64,000 bases of DNA from Plazaster borealis (GCA_021014325.1 CM037471.1:19984818-20048817), one strand, 5' to 3'. Numbered from the stretch's first letter, positions 36,315 through 48,412 are shown. Made by a program: numbers and translations. The notes: generated from the letters alone by a model not told the origin.

Positions 36315-37680
36315 TCTCTCCGTCTCTCCAATTCCGTCCCCAACGATTTCAGCACTAAGTTCGCCTGTATTAATGCCTTAAATGCAATAAAAAATCTCCC
36401 TGCTGATTAGGGCCTAATAGTTAGCCTGCACTTTTTTGGGGGGAGGGGATGCCATTTCTTTCACCCTTCTCTCTCATTTTGTGTTCTTCCTGAGCACAAA
36501 GGAGCTTGATGATTAATAATGATATCCCAAGGAGAAAAACAGCTTTTTGGCTTGTGTAAGAGAAGTACATTGAAGGTTCACCACGTGCATAAATGAATTT
36601 GATCCAACTTAACATTGGGTCTGCATTGAGCGGAACTAGTCGGGGGGATGTGTCGTGTATTCATTTTACGACAGTCTGGCTCACTAGACCGTAGGTACCA
36701 GTAACTGCTCGGTTCTCTGCTATAGCGTTTTAATTTTTATTATATATATTTTTTTTGCATATACCTTTTTGGTTTAAATTGCTTGTACTTTTTAACCCCC
36801 CCCCCCGATGAAAGCAATAACGCAGCCCGCACTTTTGCGCAGGGATATTCTGTATTTGGCACAGTTTGACAATGCTTCATTTCATGGCCCAATTCATTTG
36901 TTTATGCGCATGTCATTGCTGTAATTTTTCTCAAAGAAAAACACACACAAAAATCATGCCCCAATTAAAAAAAATAAAAATTCAATCTAGAATCGGGGTG
37001 ATATAGCGAGTCCTGGAGATTTTTTTTTTAGGCTTTAATATTTAATACTTTTTTTTTCACTTCTACGCGGTTGAATGCGACCAAGGTCATTTGAAAAGTA
37101 CAACTTTGTAGTTCAAGCGTTACTTGCAGCTGGAGAGGGAGACTACATGAGTGTGTCATGGCTGCCCATATACAAGGTCGCTTGTACTTTTTTCTCTCTC
37201 TCTTTTCTTCTTCTTCTTTTGAATAGCCCAGGCTGGTTCCCCATGAAGTAACATGACCAGTAGAGTTGCTGGTAGGGTGTTTACATATCACATGTAACAT
37301 TGTATCTCGGATGCTGAAACTTCTTTTCACCCTGCCCCGTTTTCCAAGCAAATGGTCCATGTTTTTTTAATTCCCTCTTGCATTTTCTTCTGAACTTTGA
37401 ACACAGATTGAATTTCTTCAATGCCATTGTGTAGCCGTTGCCTGTTTTTTTCTTCTTTCTACTAACGGAACCCTTTTTTATAGTGGCTTTATGCAGTGCA
37501 CTTTGTTGTATGTGCCTCCAATCTAATGGTGGGTTACCAAGTCATTAAGATGACAGAGTTTCCTTACCTACTTACATAGAACACATTCACTGCCAAGACA
37601 TTGCATTAGTTACTTTCAGAAAATGACTGTACCGTTTTTTTTCTTCTTCTTTTCGCAATGCTGTTTCGTTTTTGAAGTCT

Positions 37681-38036
37681 TAAAGGTGGGGTCATAGATT
37701 GGTAAATACTCCAAAGATTAATGACCATAGAAACTGACTTGGTGAGAAGCACTGCAGCTGTTGATAGTATAAACTATTTTGGGACAGGATTCTCTTTGAA
37801 GTAATATGGTTTGGATAATTTGTCCCCCCCCCCCAAAAAATTTAAATCTGAGAAACGATTCATGCATGAATCGTTTGTTAGATTTCTGAGGGTTTGGTGT
37901 CCGTTCGCGATTGCTGCGGCAAGAGATGCAGTTGGAACCCACTGTCACCTCGCTAAACAGGGATGGATTCGGCATTCTTGTGAAAATACTGTGACAGGTT
38001 TTTGCTGTTTTCTCAGCAAGTATTTATGTTCAGCGT
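37681..38036 (+). mobile_element. TTAA-type element, family D, 3'-truncated
   Basis: It starts TTAAAGGTGGGGTCATAG and has a C10 tract, the central palindrome GATTCATGCATGAATCG, then GCTGCGGCAAGAGATGCAG and GTCACCTCGCTAAACAGG. The right terminus found in the 22195 copy is missing. Confidence 0.7.
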
Positions 38037-38289
38037 AAAATGCATGGCATCACACATATTTAATACAGGGCACGGCTTGCGTTGAAATTACTGTAATTCT
38101 GGTTAACTTTTCAGCAAGCCTTGAAACCAAAATATCAGCTCACTTTGTTCCCATCTTAAAAGGGGTAATACGTACGTGTACCCCATTGATGCTCCTTATA
38201 AAGACTGACAGATATTCAATAAGTAGTCATTATGTGTTCACCATGGTAACCAAGGAGTAATCTGAACTTATGAGGTCTGTTTCCCCCAG

Positions 38290-38388
38290 CAACCATCGAC
38301 GATGACAAGACCATGGAATCTACTCCCTCCCCCCCTCTCCTCACTGATGATGACACTATGTTGTGGAACACGTTGACAATCTTCATTA
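38290..38388 (+). CDS. Possible 99-bp cassette exon, phase 1-1
   Basis: An acceptor with a good pyrimidine run (GAGGTCTGTTTCCCCCAG) precedes a frame reading TIDDDKTMESTPSPPLLTDD, then DTMLWNTLTIFI. A moderate donor, GTAAAG, gives a 99-bp exon entering and leaving in phase 1, compatible with the donor at 13168 and the acceptor at 49432. The peptide is acidic and Ser/Thr/Pro-rich, like the first exon. The frame stays open another 40 codons past the donor, so the 3' boundary is uncertain. Confidence 0.28.
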
Positions 38389-39510
38389 GTAAAGCACACA
38401 GAAGGTGTGCCTCGGCATTCATGAGGGGGGTAACCTGCCGCCTGTGCGGACAAAATGAGATTGTCCCCTCACAAAAAGTGCTTTGGAACCTTACACCTTA
38501 TCCTTGATCAAGTTAGTCTGAAAATAGAGACATGGAGAGAATGTGGAGCTCATGCCTTCGGTTGAACCATACTAATGGGTTTGAACTTCAGAACCGCCCT
38601 CTTCATGGGTGATATGCTTGCTTCCCTTTTCCTTTTCTTTTCTTTTTCTTTTCTTTTTAAGAACTCTGAATTTTTTTGAAAGGGAACATGTTCTTCGCTA
38701 GTTTCCCCTTCTTGGGTCGATGTCTTCATGTGATGTTACCGAATCAATATGTCTTCATAACACTGAAGGGAAGAGAAAGCGGTTTTGAAATTAGGGGGTG
38801 GGGGGTGGGCTTCATTAAGAGGTTTACCTTTTGGTTGGCTGATGTCTTGTGATGTTGTTGTCTTGTGATGCCTGCCCTGAGTTCAGTATTTAGAGAGAAC
38901 ATTTGAAATGAGTTTAGATTCAGAAGGACGAAGATGAGGATGTTGTGGAGGAAGTCTTTTTTGGACTTGGGTTTCCATTTCAAAACACCGGGAAAACCCC
39001 ACATGGTCTTATGCAGATTTTTATTTCTCATAAAATCAAGCTAAGATTAGAGTGTAAAGTTCCCTTAACCATGTCATATTTCACAGTCAGTTGATGTGTG
39101 TGTAATTTGTGGCTTCGGAAACGAACAAACTATTTTTTTTTAAATTTTTTTTTTTAAGTTGATGTTTGCCTTGGAGCCTTTTACACTGGACCTATCTCAT
39201 TTAGTATTGTCAAGGGAGTTCTTCTACATGTACGACTGACTGCAATTTTCTATGCTTTTTTCATGCCATGGGCGATGACTACGACGCACAATTGCACCCA
39301 AGATTGCCCAAGGAAGGGAGACAATTCAAAACAAATATGCTGCAATCCTGTCATGCAAGTAGCAATCAAGTATCCCTCCCCCCTCCTGAATTTGTGTATC
39401 TTTTTTGTCTTTCTTTAATTAAGCAGGTATTGATCATTAGGAGACAAAAAATATATAACTTTGGGGGGGAAACAAACTCAGACATCCAGAAAGAAAATGT
39501 CATAAAAATG

Positions 39511-39540
39511 ATTTTTTTTTTTTTTTTTTTATTTTTTTTT
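39511..39540. repeat. Poly-T tract
   Basis: About 30 nt of nearly pure T. Confidence 0.9.
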
Positions 39541-40829
39541 TAAAGAATATTTGCAGTGAATCGGAACTTACATTTAATGTATACAAAATACAACACAGCT
39601 GTTAAATAATAATAATTGTGAGACTAATGATAATAAGAAATTAAACAAGTTTGAAACTTAAATTTAAAAAAATGTAACAGTGGACTTCTGTTTCAGGGTT
39701 TGTCTTTTACTTTTTTAGTGACTTGCTAGGAAGACCTGTTAGCTCGTCATTTCACTAGTCTGTCAGCTTTTTTACTAGCCCGCGTTTCATATAAAATAGT
39801 CAGCCGGACCACTTGGAGAGAATTTTGAATGTCAGTCGTCAGGTGTTTTAACCGGCATTTGATCAACAGACCACAGTTAAGGGCCCAGTTTTCTTTATCC
39901 CAAGAGAAATAATTACAGTATCATGAACAGCAGCGTTCTCTATTAAATGATTTTAGCAGTCAATTTTGTTACACACCGATTTCAACATAAAACCTCTGCT
40001 TATGAAATCCAATATCTAAGTCAATACAAAAACCTTTTTATTTAATTTTTTAATTCACAGTTCTAAGCTGTTAAAGTTTCTGAGTCGATAAGATATTACA
40101 AAAACATCTCTTATTCTCTAATTCACGAGATCTTTTCATGTGTTGAGGAATTGGAATCCAACCCAGCTAGGTGTCTTGTTGCTAGCCTAATCTCTGATTT
40201 GTGATATAGATTACTTTTTATCTTATCTTTCAAGAATGGCCTTGTTCTGTCCTTCGATAAACGTAGACTGGAACTGAGTACTCTATCCTCATAATAATTT
40301 GGTCTTATCAAGGAAATCCAGGATGCTCATGAGAAAAATCTAGGAACAAATCAGGTGCTCGTTTGAAATAAATTGTTTTCTCATTACTGTAATCAAAATA
40401 ATAAACAAATATATGCTGGTATCAGTTTTACGAATGGAAAACGTTTATTCATTTTCGTTTCGCTTTCATACAATAATCCAACCAATTTCTTTTGTATATC
40501 AAATAATTGTGTCAGCAAAAGATAAAAAGTGAAACGAAGCATTGGAAATATGTTTGTGTATAAGTTGTGAACACTAGGTGTAAATAGAGAGGTTTCGCAA
40601 GCGTACGATACGGATACAGATACGATAACCGTATCCGTTCACGTTGGATGCGCGTCAGATTTTGTTCTGCAATCATAGAGTAATGTGTCAGGCCTACATG
40701 TGCATACACGTTTGTGAGCAAAACAAATCCAAAAACATCTCGTATATGTTCTTGTCAATGTTACATTGGAGAATTTGATTGAATAGTATTTTTGTTTAAC
40801 TGTTCCTTTTACAAAGAGATTACACAATG

Positions 40830-40960
40830 AAGTGGCCTATTATTATTCAATTGAAAAACACAAGGAAGACCACCGGACTTGTCCAGCTGTGAATCTCCTG
40901 GCCTGACGCTTAAATCACTGGCCTTGGGCCTGCGGTCCAGTGTTAATTTCGAGCCCTGGA
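40830..40960. repeat. Second copy of the GCCGGACTTGTC dispersed repeat
   Basis: Collinear with 33690-33815. A minus-strand frame through it reads RRPKASDLSVRPGDSQLDKS, but the equivalent frame is broken in the other copy. Confidence 0.55.
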
Positions 40961-41517
40961 TATGCGAGTTTATGGGTGGAGCTTTAAGGTGCAAAGGAAA
41001 AAAGGAAAAATGATGTGAAAAAAAGATATATCGGTAGGAAACAAAGTTGTTTACGCTCCTGTGTTATTTTTTAGAGAGTGGCCTGGTAGGGCTTGGAAAG
41101 TGAAGTCTGACTATTATTAAACATTCATGAGGCACTTTTTTTGTGAACGCCCAGCAAAGTGGATCCATTTTTTTTTGTCTATTTTATTTTTCAGCGACAC
41201 TTCTACTTGAGGGTACAGTGTAACGTAAACATTTCCAAACTTGTGATAAATCTCCCTGTTGTATAAATAAATGTGGAATTGTTAACGTGACAGAAAACAT
41301 AAATTGTTACTGTTTTGATGATGTGCAGAATTTAGTTTACAAACAAGATGACATGTAGAGCGGCCAACTGCAGTGCTGCAGAGATAAGGGTGCAAAGATG
41401 GGTGCATGGGGAGGGGGTTTCTTTTGGAGTGTTTGCTTTTTTTGTTTGTTTTTGGTTTGGTTTGGTTTGTTTGTTTGTTTATTTTAACTGTCAGTTTTTT
41501 CATATCTTTTAAAAAGA

Positions 41518-41762
41518 GGTTTCACCTCAAAATTTGAATCTGGGCTTCAGGCATGAAGCCGTGTCTCGGCTATCTGAAAGCACACAATTCTATGCAAAAA
41601 GGGTGTTTTTCTTTTCACTATTTTCTTGCAACTTCGATGACCAAATGAGCCCAAATTTCCGCAGGTTTGTTAATTTATGCATATGTTGGGATACACCAAG
41701 TGAGAATACTAGTAGGCTAGATACTGGTCTTTGACAATTACCAAAAGCATCCTGCTTTTAAC
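41518..41762 (-). mobile_element. Family B element, one end missing
   Basis: The central palindrome GCTTCAGGCATGAAGCC and the arm containing GATGACCAAATGAGCCCAAA and GTTGGGATACACCAAGTGAG are intact; the other arm is lost. A short insertion (ACTAGTAGGCTAGAT) interrupts the usual ATACTGGTCTTTGAC. Confidence 0.65.
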
Positions 41763-42170
41763 GGTGCTTAACACATATCGGTGTATGGGTAAAACACTAA
41801 TAATAGTCTATCTACATCTATTACAATCTACATTGCTCCGTTGAAGAAGAAAAAATCAACTACACAAGGCGTTATACTTTGGAATTGATAAAAGCTTGCC
41901 ATTAGCATTTCCAATTCTGTCTTACAATATGTGATGTTAAAAGCACTCCAGTACAATGTATGCCAATTCAGCGTATACACTGTTTATTCTCCACCCGTTG
42001 AAGTACTGTACAACCACTATGGTTGGCACGCCCCGGACCGCCGTAGATCTGAACTATTTCTGTTTACATTAATGGATTGTAAGATTTCTCAAGGTCATCT
42101 TGGAGTAGTTTCCAAGACCGAGGTCTTTCTTTTCAATCATGCATCTTTCATTGTACTTGTGTGTCTTCAT

Positions 42171-42206
42171 CTTCTTCTTCTTTTTCTTCTTCTTCTTCTT
42201 CTTCTC
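42171..42206. repeat. (CTT)n microsatellite
   Basis: About eleven CTT units with one interruption. Confidence 0.85.
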
Positions 42207-43367
42207 TCTGTATTATGGAAACTATGTACATGGCCTTGGGTTTGGTTCCGTGACTCAAGGATTATTGAATGAATCAAATCATTTTGCTTCTCCCTGCAAA
42301 ACTCATAAATAATGGATGCGGAAACAATATGTATCCACCCCCCCCCTCCCCCGTTCAGAATGTCAGATATACATGTTCATCAAATGAATTCTTCAAATGA
42401 AATGTTTTAACCATCTTTATGCGACTGTCTGCTTTTTCGCAAACAGATGTTTCACATAATCAAGCGTGCCTTACTAATTTTGTTTTACCATGATATCGAT
42501 GTTGGGAGGGCTGTTTAATTTTTATTTAATTTTTTTAATAGATTTCTTTATAGATTAATTTTTACTATGTACTTATTTATACACATATTTATATTATATT
42601 ATTATTATTTTATTTTATTTTATATGTTTTTGTTTTGTTGTTTAGAATTAATTATTATATAGTTTTTGTTGTGTTCAGTGGTGTTCAACTGTTTTGAAAA
42701 GCGTTGCCTTCTTCCAAGATATTTTTAATACATTTTCTGTCAAGGAATTTTAAGAAAGCTATTCGTTTTTGTTTGGGGGGGTTTTCTGGGGTTTTTTTTT
42801 TCATCAGGGTAGGTATGCAATGAAATTTTTACATAAATTTGACAATTTTGTGTCAGGAAAAATGATGGTATAATTTACTCGCTACAAGAGCATATCAAGG
42901 CATGTTACTTCTCGGTAGATCAGCTGATCATTCCCTCTGTTTTCATTGGTTGCCTGGAACATGGAAAACTGAAAAACAAATATTTCTGTCTAAAGGCACT
43001 TTCCTCTTTTTTGTAATTAACTAGTTGCATGTCTGCATATTGTATCCCGTTTATTCTTTTTATCGTGGAAACTATTTTTCTTAACCGTTGAACCCAGAAG
43101 GGTCCAACATTTTTTTTCTGCTCAGAAAAAAAGAAGAAGATTGAAGCCCTTAGATCTTTATCGATTATTCACAACTTAATGAACCAAATTGAAGGCCGGC
43201 CTTTTTTTGAATACGGATGTTTACTCAGGTGTCCAATTACCATGTGACCCCAAATGGCCTAAATACATGCAAGAGTTCAGCCCGGGGAGGAGAGTGTTAC
43301 ATCTCAACACTAGAGGGCGGTCTTTATATTTTAAGGTCATGATTTCACATGAATGTTGCAATTTGTC

Positions 43368-43744
43368 TTGAAGGCACTGGACACGCTTGGTAATTGTCAA
43401 AGACCAGTATTCTTACTTAGTGTATCCCAACATATGCATAAATCTGTGAAAATTTGGGCTCAATTGGTCATCGAAGTTGCATGAAAATACCGAAAGAAAA
43501 AACACCCTTGTTGCACAAATTTGTGTGCTTTCAGATGCCTAAAAAAGGCTTCAGGCCTGAAGCCTTTCTCAGGTTCAAATAGTTTAGTGAGAAATTACCT
43601 CTTTCTCAAAAACTACGTTACTTTAGAGGGAGTCGTTTCTCACAATGTTTAATACTATCAACAGCTCTCTGTTGCTCATTACCAAGTAAGCGTTTATGCT
43701 AATATATATTTTGAGTAATTACCAAACGTGTCCAGTGCCTTTAA
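43368..43744 (+). mobile_element. TTAA-type element, family B, full length
   Basis: It runs from TTGAAGGCACTGGACACGC to ACGTGTCCAGTGCCTTTAAA, with near-perfect terminal inverted repeats. The central palindrome is GGCTTCAGGCCTGAAGCC. Arms: TGTCAAAGACCAGTATTC and GGGCTCAATTGGTCATCG on the left; TTACCAAGTAAGCGTTTATG on the right. It is the best-preserved family B copy here. Confidence 0.85.
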
Positions 43745-44293
43745 AACATCTAGAGGAAGAGGTGAATTGTATTCAGATCATATTCTCGGGGCTTGTCTGG
43801 TGTTCATAATAAAAATTGTTTGCTTAAACAATTGACTGAAACTTCTGCTCACAAAATTTATTTAGTGGGCTGTCTAACAAAGTAATTTTTCTGTATTCAA
43901 TAGGAAAAGAGGAGCAATAATTATTCATGTTGGGGTTTTTGAAAGTCACTAATTCCATACACACTTGACTTTAACAAGGGGTTCATAGGTCAAATTCAGT
44001 TTCGTAATAAACTCATTTTCCAAAAGATATCTTTCAAGTACCAATTTTGTCAAAATCCAAAACATCCAATGACGTGACATTTCAAATATATGTGCATTTT
44101 ATGTGAAGGAATTTTATTTTAGTTCATTCCTGGATTTCGGTGCTTTTCAATCAAAATGGCATTGAATTTAGCCTTTTGACTGAGTCAACCATTTCTCTCT
44201 AGAATGTACAGACCATTTGTTGGTGACATCCAATGATGGTCTGTTTCAAATTTCACTCTGAAAGAGCATAAATCAAAACGACTTTTTACACCA

Positions 44294-44587
44294 TTTTAAC
44301 GTGAGGTTAGTGACTTGTAATTTGTTTTCCTTCCAGTTTCATAAGGACTCTATCTATTGAAAATATGGGTGCATAAAAAAAAACCTGAATTTGACCTTGG
44401 AGCCCCTCTTTAACAAGTTTTTGAGGTTGCTTTTGTAATATTTTAACATGAGGTTAGTGACTTGTAATTTTTTTCTCCTCCAGTTTCATAAGGACTCTAT
44501 CTATTGAAATAGGGGTGCATAAAAAAACCTGAATTTGACCTTGGAGCCCCTCTTTTACATGTTTTTGAGGTTTCATTGTAATATAGC
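44294..44587. repeat. Two-copy tandem repeat, period 147 bp
   Basis: TTTTAACGTGAGGTTAGTGA at 44294 and TTTTAACATGAGGTTAGTGA at 44441 begin two nearly identical units. Each continues through CAGTTTCATAAGGACTCTAT, GGGTGCATAAAAA and ACCTTGGAGCCCCTCTTT. A third, diverged fragment lies at 48217-48285. Confidence 0.85.
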
Positions 44588-44672
44588 CAGTTGTTATATT
44601 TGTCACATTGTTATAAATTGAAATTTCTTGTACACTGCAAGTTTTCCTTGAGCACTTGTTCGACGTGTGTCA

Positions 44673-44860
44673 TTCATATAGACTTTTATCATGCTCTGGT
44701 CATCCATGTCGGGTACCCTGCATGCAACAGTGACAGTGACAGTTCTAATTCTCATATCACGAAAGGGACCAGACTGCTTTTCCCTTCCAGCCTCGGTTTG
44801 GTTACATTGGGTCGATTAGAAGAAAAGCAAGATGGCGGCACCATGATAAAGGTCAATATG
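44673..44860. mobile_element. Second copy of the ATCATG...CACCATGAT element
   Basis: TAGACTTTTATCATGCTC at the left and AGATGGCGGCACCATGATAA at the right match the ends at 34783-34965. The inner GGACCAGACTGCTTTTCCCT and CAGCCTCGGTTTGGTTACAT also align. Confidence 0.6.
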
Positions 44861-44888
44861 ATGCATGGTTAGTTATGCGCATTATGCT

Positions 44889-45030
44889 GGTGCCGATTTC
44901 ACAAAGAGATAAGACTAGTCTTATCTGAAGTTAGGACCAGTAACTGGTCTTAACTTAAGACTAGTCCTATCTCTTAGCATTGCCTAGGACTAGTCCTAAG
45001 TTAGGAAGAGTTTTGTGAAATCGACCCCTG
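44889..45030. mobile_element. Foldback element built of GGACTAGTCC palindromes
   Basis: The ends CCGATTTCACAAAGAG and GTTTTGTGAAATCGACCCC are inverted repeats. Between them, palindromic words AAGACTAGTCTTA, TAAGACTAGTCCTA, AGGACTAGTCCTAAG and ACCAGTAACTGGTC alternate. From memory, elements of this type are frequent in marine invertebrate genomes. Confidence 0.7.
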
Positions 45031-45808
45031 GAAGTATTGCTTAGTAGTAAGCTGAACGGCATATCAATGCTTGTCACTTACTATTCCAACAAACTTTTCA
45101 AACTTTGATTTATTTCATAGGATCATGTCACTTTTCAGGTTTAAAGGAATTGAAATGTCAAAGGTCAAAATGTGGTAAGCTCTTATTGAAGAACTTATTG
45201 ACTCCCCACAGCATCAGATAGCCCTTGTTTTTTTTGGGTTTTTTTTACTTTGTGAGTGTTTTTTTCTTTAACGCTTCCTGAATCTAGCGTTTTTAATTGA
45301 CAGTTTTCCTTTGGGAGGATTTACTGGAGGTGATACGAATGTGACACTTTGCCAATTATCCAGGCATTCATGCACGCTCTCTTCTGTGTTGCCATGGCGA
45401 TATCGAACGTGTCCCGCATTGTCCAAAGTTGGCCTGTTTGAGGTCAGAACAAGCACATTAGATACTTGTAAGAAAGCCTCCCCCCATTCGAGCAAACTGG
45501 GGAGTGCGCCGAAAGCAACGTGTCAATTTCATTATTTCATTTACTAAAAGCCGACTTGATGCAAGAGAAAACAATCAGGAGAATATGATTTTTGAAGATC
45601 ATTTTTGAGGTGCATCGTTAGTACGTGATGTAATTTCTGTAAACTCACCTTAGGCTCAGTGTGTATTGGCACTTGATGCAGAATGGCGATGGAGTTTAAT
45701 TTCATTAATAAATGTTATTGATTAGGTAGGCCTACACTGATAAATAACAAAGATGCAAGCACCAATTGTTCAATATTAACCCTTCCATGCATCATTTATT
45801 TTAGTGAT

Positions 45809-46492
45809 AAATTCATCGGCGTTTTCACGAAGTGGCGAATCCGTGCAAAAAAAGTTTTTACAGCATTTTGTTTTTTTGCATTTTTAAAAATGTATTTGGT
45901 GTCCTGAACAATTCTGCAAAGTTTTAAGTCTTGAAAGCTTTTAGTTTTTTAATTACGCTAATTGCATAAACGGCGAATCAGTCAGCTTCACGGATTTGCG
46001 TTTTCACGAACCGGCGAATAACCTTTTCCCCAGGGTTAATTTGTAATGCTACCGCTTAAGCGCGCTTGTCAACGTCGTCACCGCGCCCTGTGTGTGGCGA
46101 ATCCGATGTTTACAGCATTTTGCGTTTTCACGAACTGGCGAATCCGAGACCCCCCGCAAGGTTTTCACGAACTGGCGAATCTTGTGTGTGGTGAATCCGC
46201 GCTCTGTGTGTGGCGAATCCGGGGTGCTCATCATTTTGCGTTTTCACGAACCGGCGAATAAGTTTTGAACCAAACAGCATTCTAACAAAGCATCACAATA
46301 AAGAAATAAGTATCTAGTCATGTTATTTAACTTATACACTACCGTATCACTAAAAAAAATTAACACTTTCAATTAAAAGACCGGCGAAAACACAGTTTTT
46401 AAATGTGACCAACTTCAAAAGCGTTTTTCTCAAAATGCTGTTTTTCAGCTGCGTGGGCGGAATCGCCGGTTCGTGAAAACGCCGACGAATTG
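45809..46492. mobile_element. 684-bp element with inverted ends and repeated TTTTCACGAACNGGCGAAT
   Basis: The outer ends, ATTCATCGGCGTTTTCACGA and TTCGTGAAAACGCCGACGAAT, are inverted repeats of about 35 bp. Inside, GCGTTTTCACGAACCGGCGA or a close variant recurs at about 45999, 46119, 46160 and 46238, with intervening GTGTGTGGCGAATCCG units. It has no transposase-like frame; the 71-codon frame across the motifs simply translates the repeats. Confidence 0.65.
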
Positions 46493-47002
46493 ATCATATG
46501 GACACATTAATTGTTTCCTCATTTTTTTGCAAACGGCGACCCCCTCCCAAAAAATAAAATAAAATAAAATTAAAAAAAATACCCCCCCAAAAAAACCCAG
46601 GTAAAATAGCACCCTCAAGAGTACTCTTTCCCATTCTGAAAACTGTGTGGCCGTGCGATCTTTTAACTTTCGTTTTAAAACTATTTTTCTGAAGGGGTTC
46701 TGAAACCGGTCACTAGCGACCGGTCGGCGCGTGAAAGAGTTAAATAGTCTGTTGAAGTGGTGCTACCGTTTAGACAACAAGTTCAATAACAGTTATTGAC
46801 TAAGAACATGTTTATTCATTATCATCTTTGAAAAAATTAATTTATTAAACAATTGATCGCAATAGAAATGGAATCAAACAAGTATTTAGTTTGTGAAGTA
46901 CAGAATGAATGGTTCCCCTTATACAAAATGTTAATATGTATGATTTTATTGAAATTTTCAGACCATAAATTCAGGATGCAATGATGAGAAAAGTAAGGCA
47001 GT

Positions 47003-47168
47003 AAGTCTGATTTCTGATATTTTGTTGGCCCTCAGAAAAATCAGCAAAATTGTTATCAAAAAGCCTGAAAAGTCTATAAAAGCCTATACCATACATGTAT
47101 GGTGGCAGCCCTTGTACTAAATAAAAATTTCCTACCTTTTTTCCAAGGGCCAAATATCATGCCTGATG
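47003..47168 (-). repeat. Second copy of the GIGFYRLFRLF repeat
   Basis: Collinear with 3344-3530. On the minus strand it encodes GIGFYRLFRLFDNNFADFSE, differing by one residue. It directly abuts the family C element that follows. Confidence 0.5.
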
Positions 47169-47529
47169 AAAGCACATGCACAACATTGGTAATTGTCAAA
47201 GACCGTTACCTTCACTTTAAGTGACCCAACACATACATGAAATAACAAACCTGTGAAAGTGTTAAGCTCAATCGTTCATCAGAGTCACAAGAAAATGGTG
47301 AAAACCCTGTTATATATATTTTCACTGTTTTGAAACATTGGGTTTTGGACTCACGAGATCAAAACTACTGTTATATGCATTTCTCAAAAATTAAAGCATT
47401 TCAAGCAAAAGATTTTATGGGATGTTTTCCACCATGACCATCTTTATACCATGTAAGTTATGTGTACATCTGTGAATATTTCTGTCTTCACTCTTATCAA
47501 TGCTTTTATTTATATGCACACCCTTTAAG
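47168..47529 (-). mobile_element. TTAA-type element, family C, tandem copy 1
   Basis: It carries ACATTGGTAATTGTCAAAGA, GAAATAACAAACCTGTGAAA, GTTTTGGACTCACGAGATCA and TTCCACCATGACCATCTTTA, and ends ATATGCACACCCTTTAA. Its terminal TTAAGG is also the start of the next copy. Confidence 0.75.
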
Positions 47530-47879
47530 GCACATGTGTAACATTGTCAAATACCAGTATCCACACTTGATGTGACCCAACATATACATGAAATAACAAA
47601 CCTGTGAAAGTTTAAGCTCTATCGGTCATTGGAGTCACAAGAAAAAAAGTGGGGGAAAAAACCTTCAATGTTTTCTCTGGTTTCAAACATTGAGTTTTGG
47701 ACTCGCGAGATCAAAACTAATTGTTTTACTCATTTTTTAAAAACTAGTGCATTTCAAGCAAACATATTTCATAGGGTGTTTCTCACCATGACTGTCTTTA
47801 TAACAAGTAAGGTATGTGTAAATCGGTGAACATTTCTGTCTTCAATCTTACCAATACTTTTATATGCACACCCTTTAAA
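47523..47879 (-). mobile_element. TTAA-type element, family C, tandem copy 2
   Basis: Same order as the preceding copy, with diverged bases throughout (ACATTGTCAAATACCAGTAT, GTTTTGGACTCGCGAGATCA, TCTCACCATGACTGTC). It ends ATATGCACACCCTTTAA. Direct head-to-tail arrangement with a shared TTAA. Confidence 0.75.
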
Positions 47880-48216
47880 AACAGGACCCCCCACTCGCAT
47901 CCTCCTAGAAATCTTGGTGTGTATCCTCTTTGCCCAGCAGTCCGTCTAAAGGTCAATGCCAAAATGATGAATGGTTTGCAATCACGAGACCCAAGGCTGA
48001 TCCTATGGGATAGCAGCTCCTAATAGATGACCAGGAAAAACTCCCTCTGGGCTGTTTTAGATATGTATCTTTGGAATACTGATGGAGAGAGTAAACGAGA
48101 CAAACTGTCAGCTTTCAATGCGATGATACACTAGATCTATATACTTGGAAATCTACAGAAAGTTCTTTTTTAAAGATGCTCTGTACTTGAAGGGTATCAA
48201 ACACAGTGGCATTTTA

Positions 48217-48285
48217 CACTGTTTTAACGTAAGATTAGAGACTTGTTATTTTGTTTTCATCTTCATAATAGCTCTATCGGCTTGC
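48217..48285. repeat. Diverged third unit of the 44294 repeat
   Basis: TGTTTTAACGTAAGATTAGA, GACTTGTTATTTTGTTTTC and TAGCTCTATC align with the first half of the 147-bp unit, about 3.6 kb away. Confidence 0.45.
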
Positions 48286-48379
48286 CTTTGAAAGTATATT
48301 AAAGAAAATACAGAGTTAGACTATATAAACCTTATTGAAGGAGAAAACAAAGCCTACCAACCAGACATACCCCAAAACA

Positions 48380-48412
<33 letters not shown>

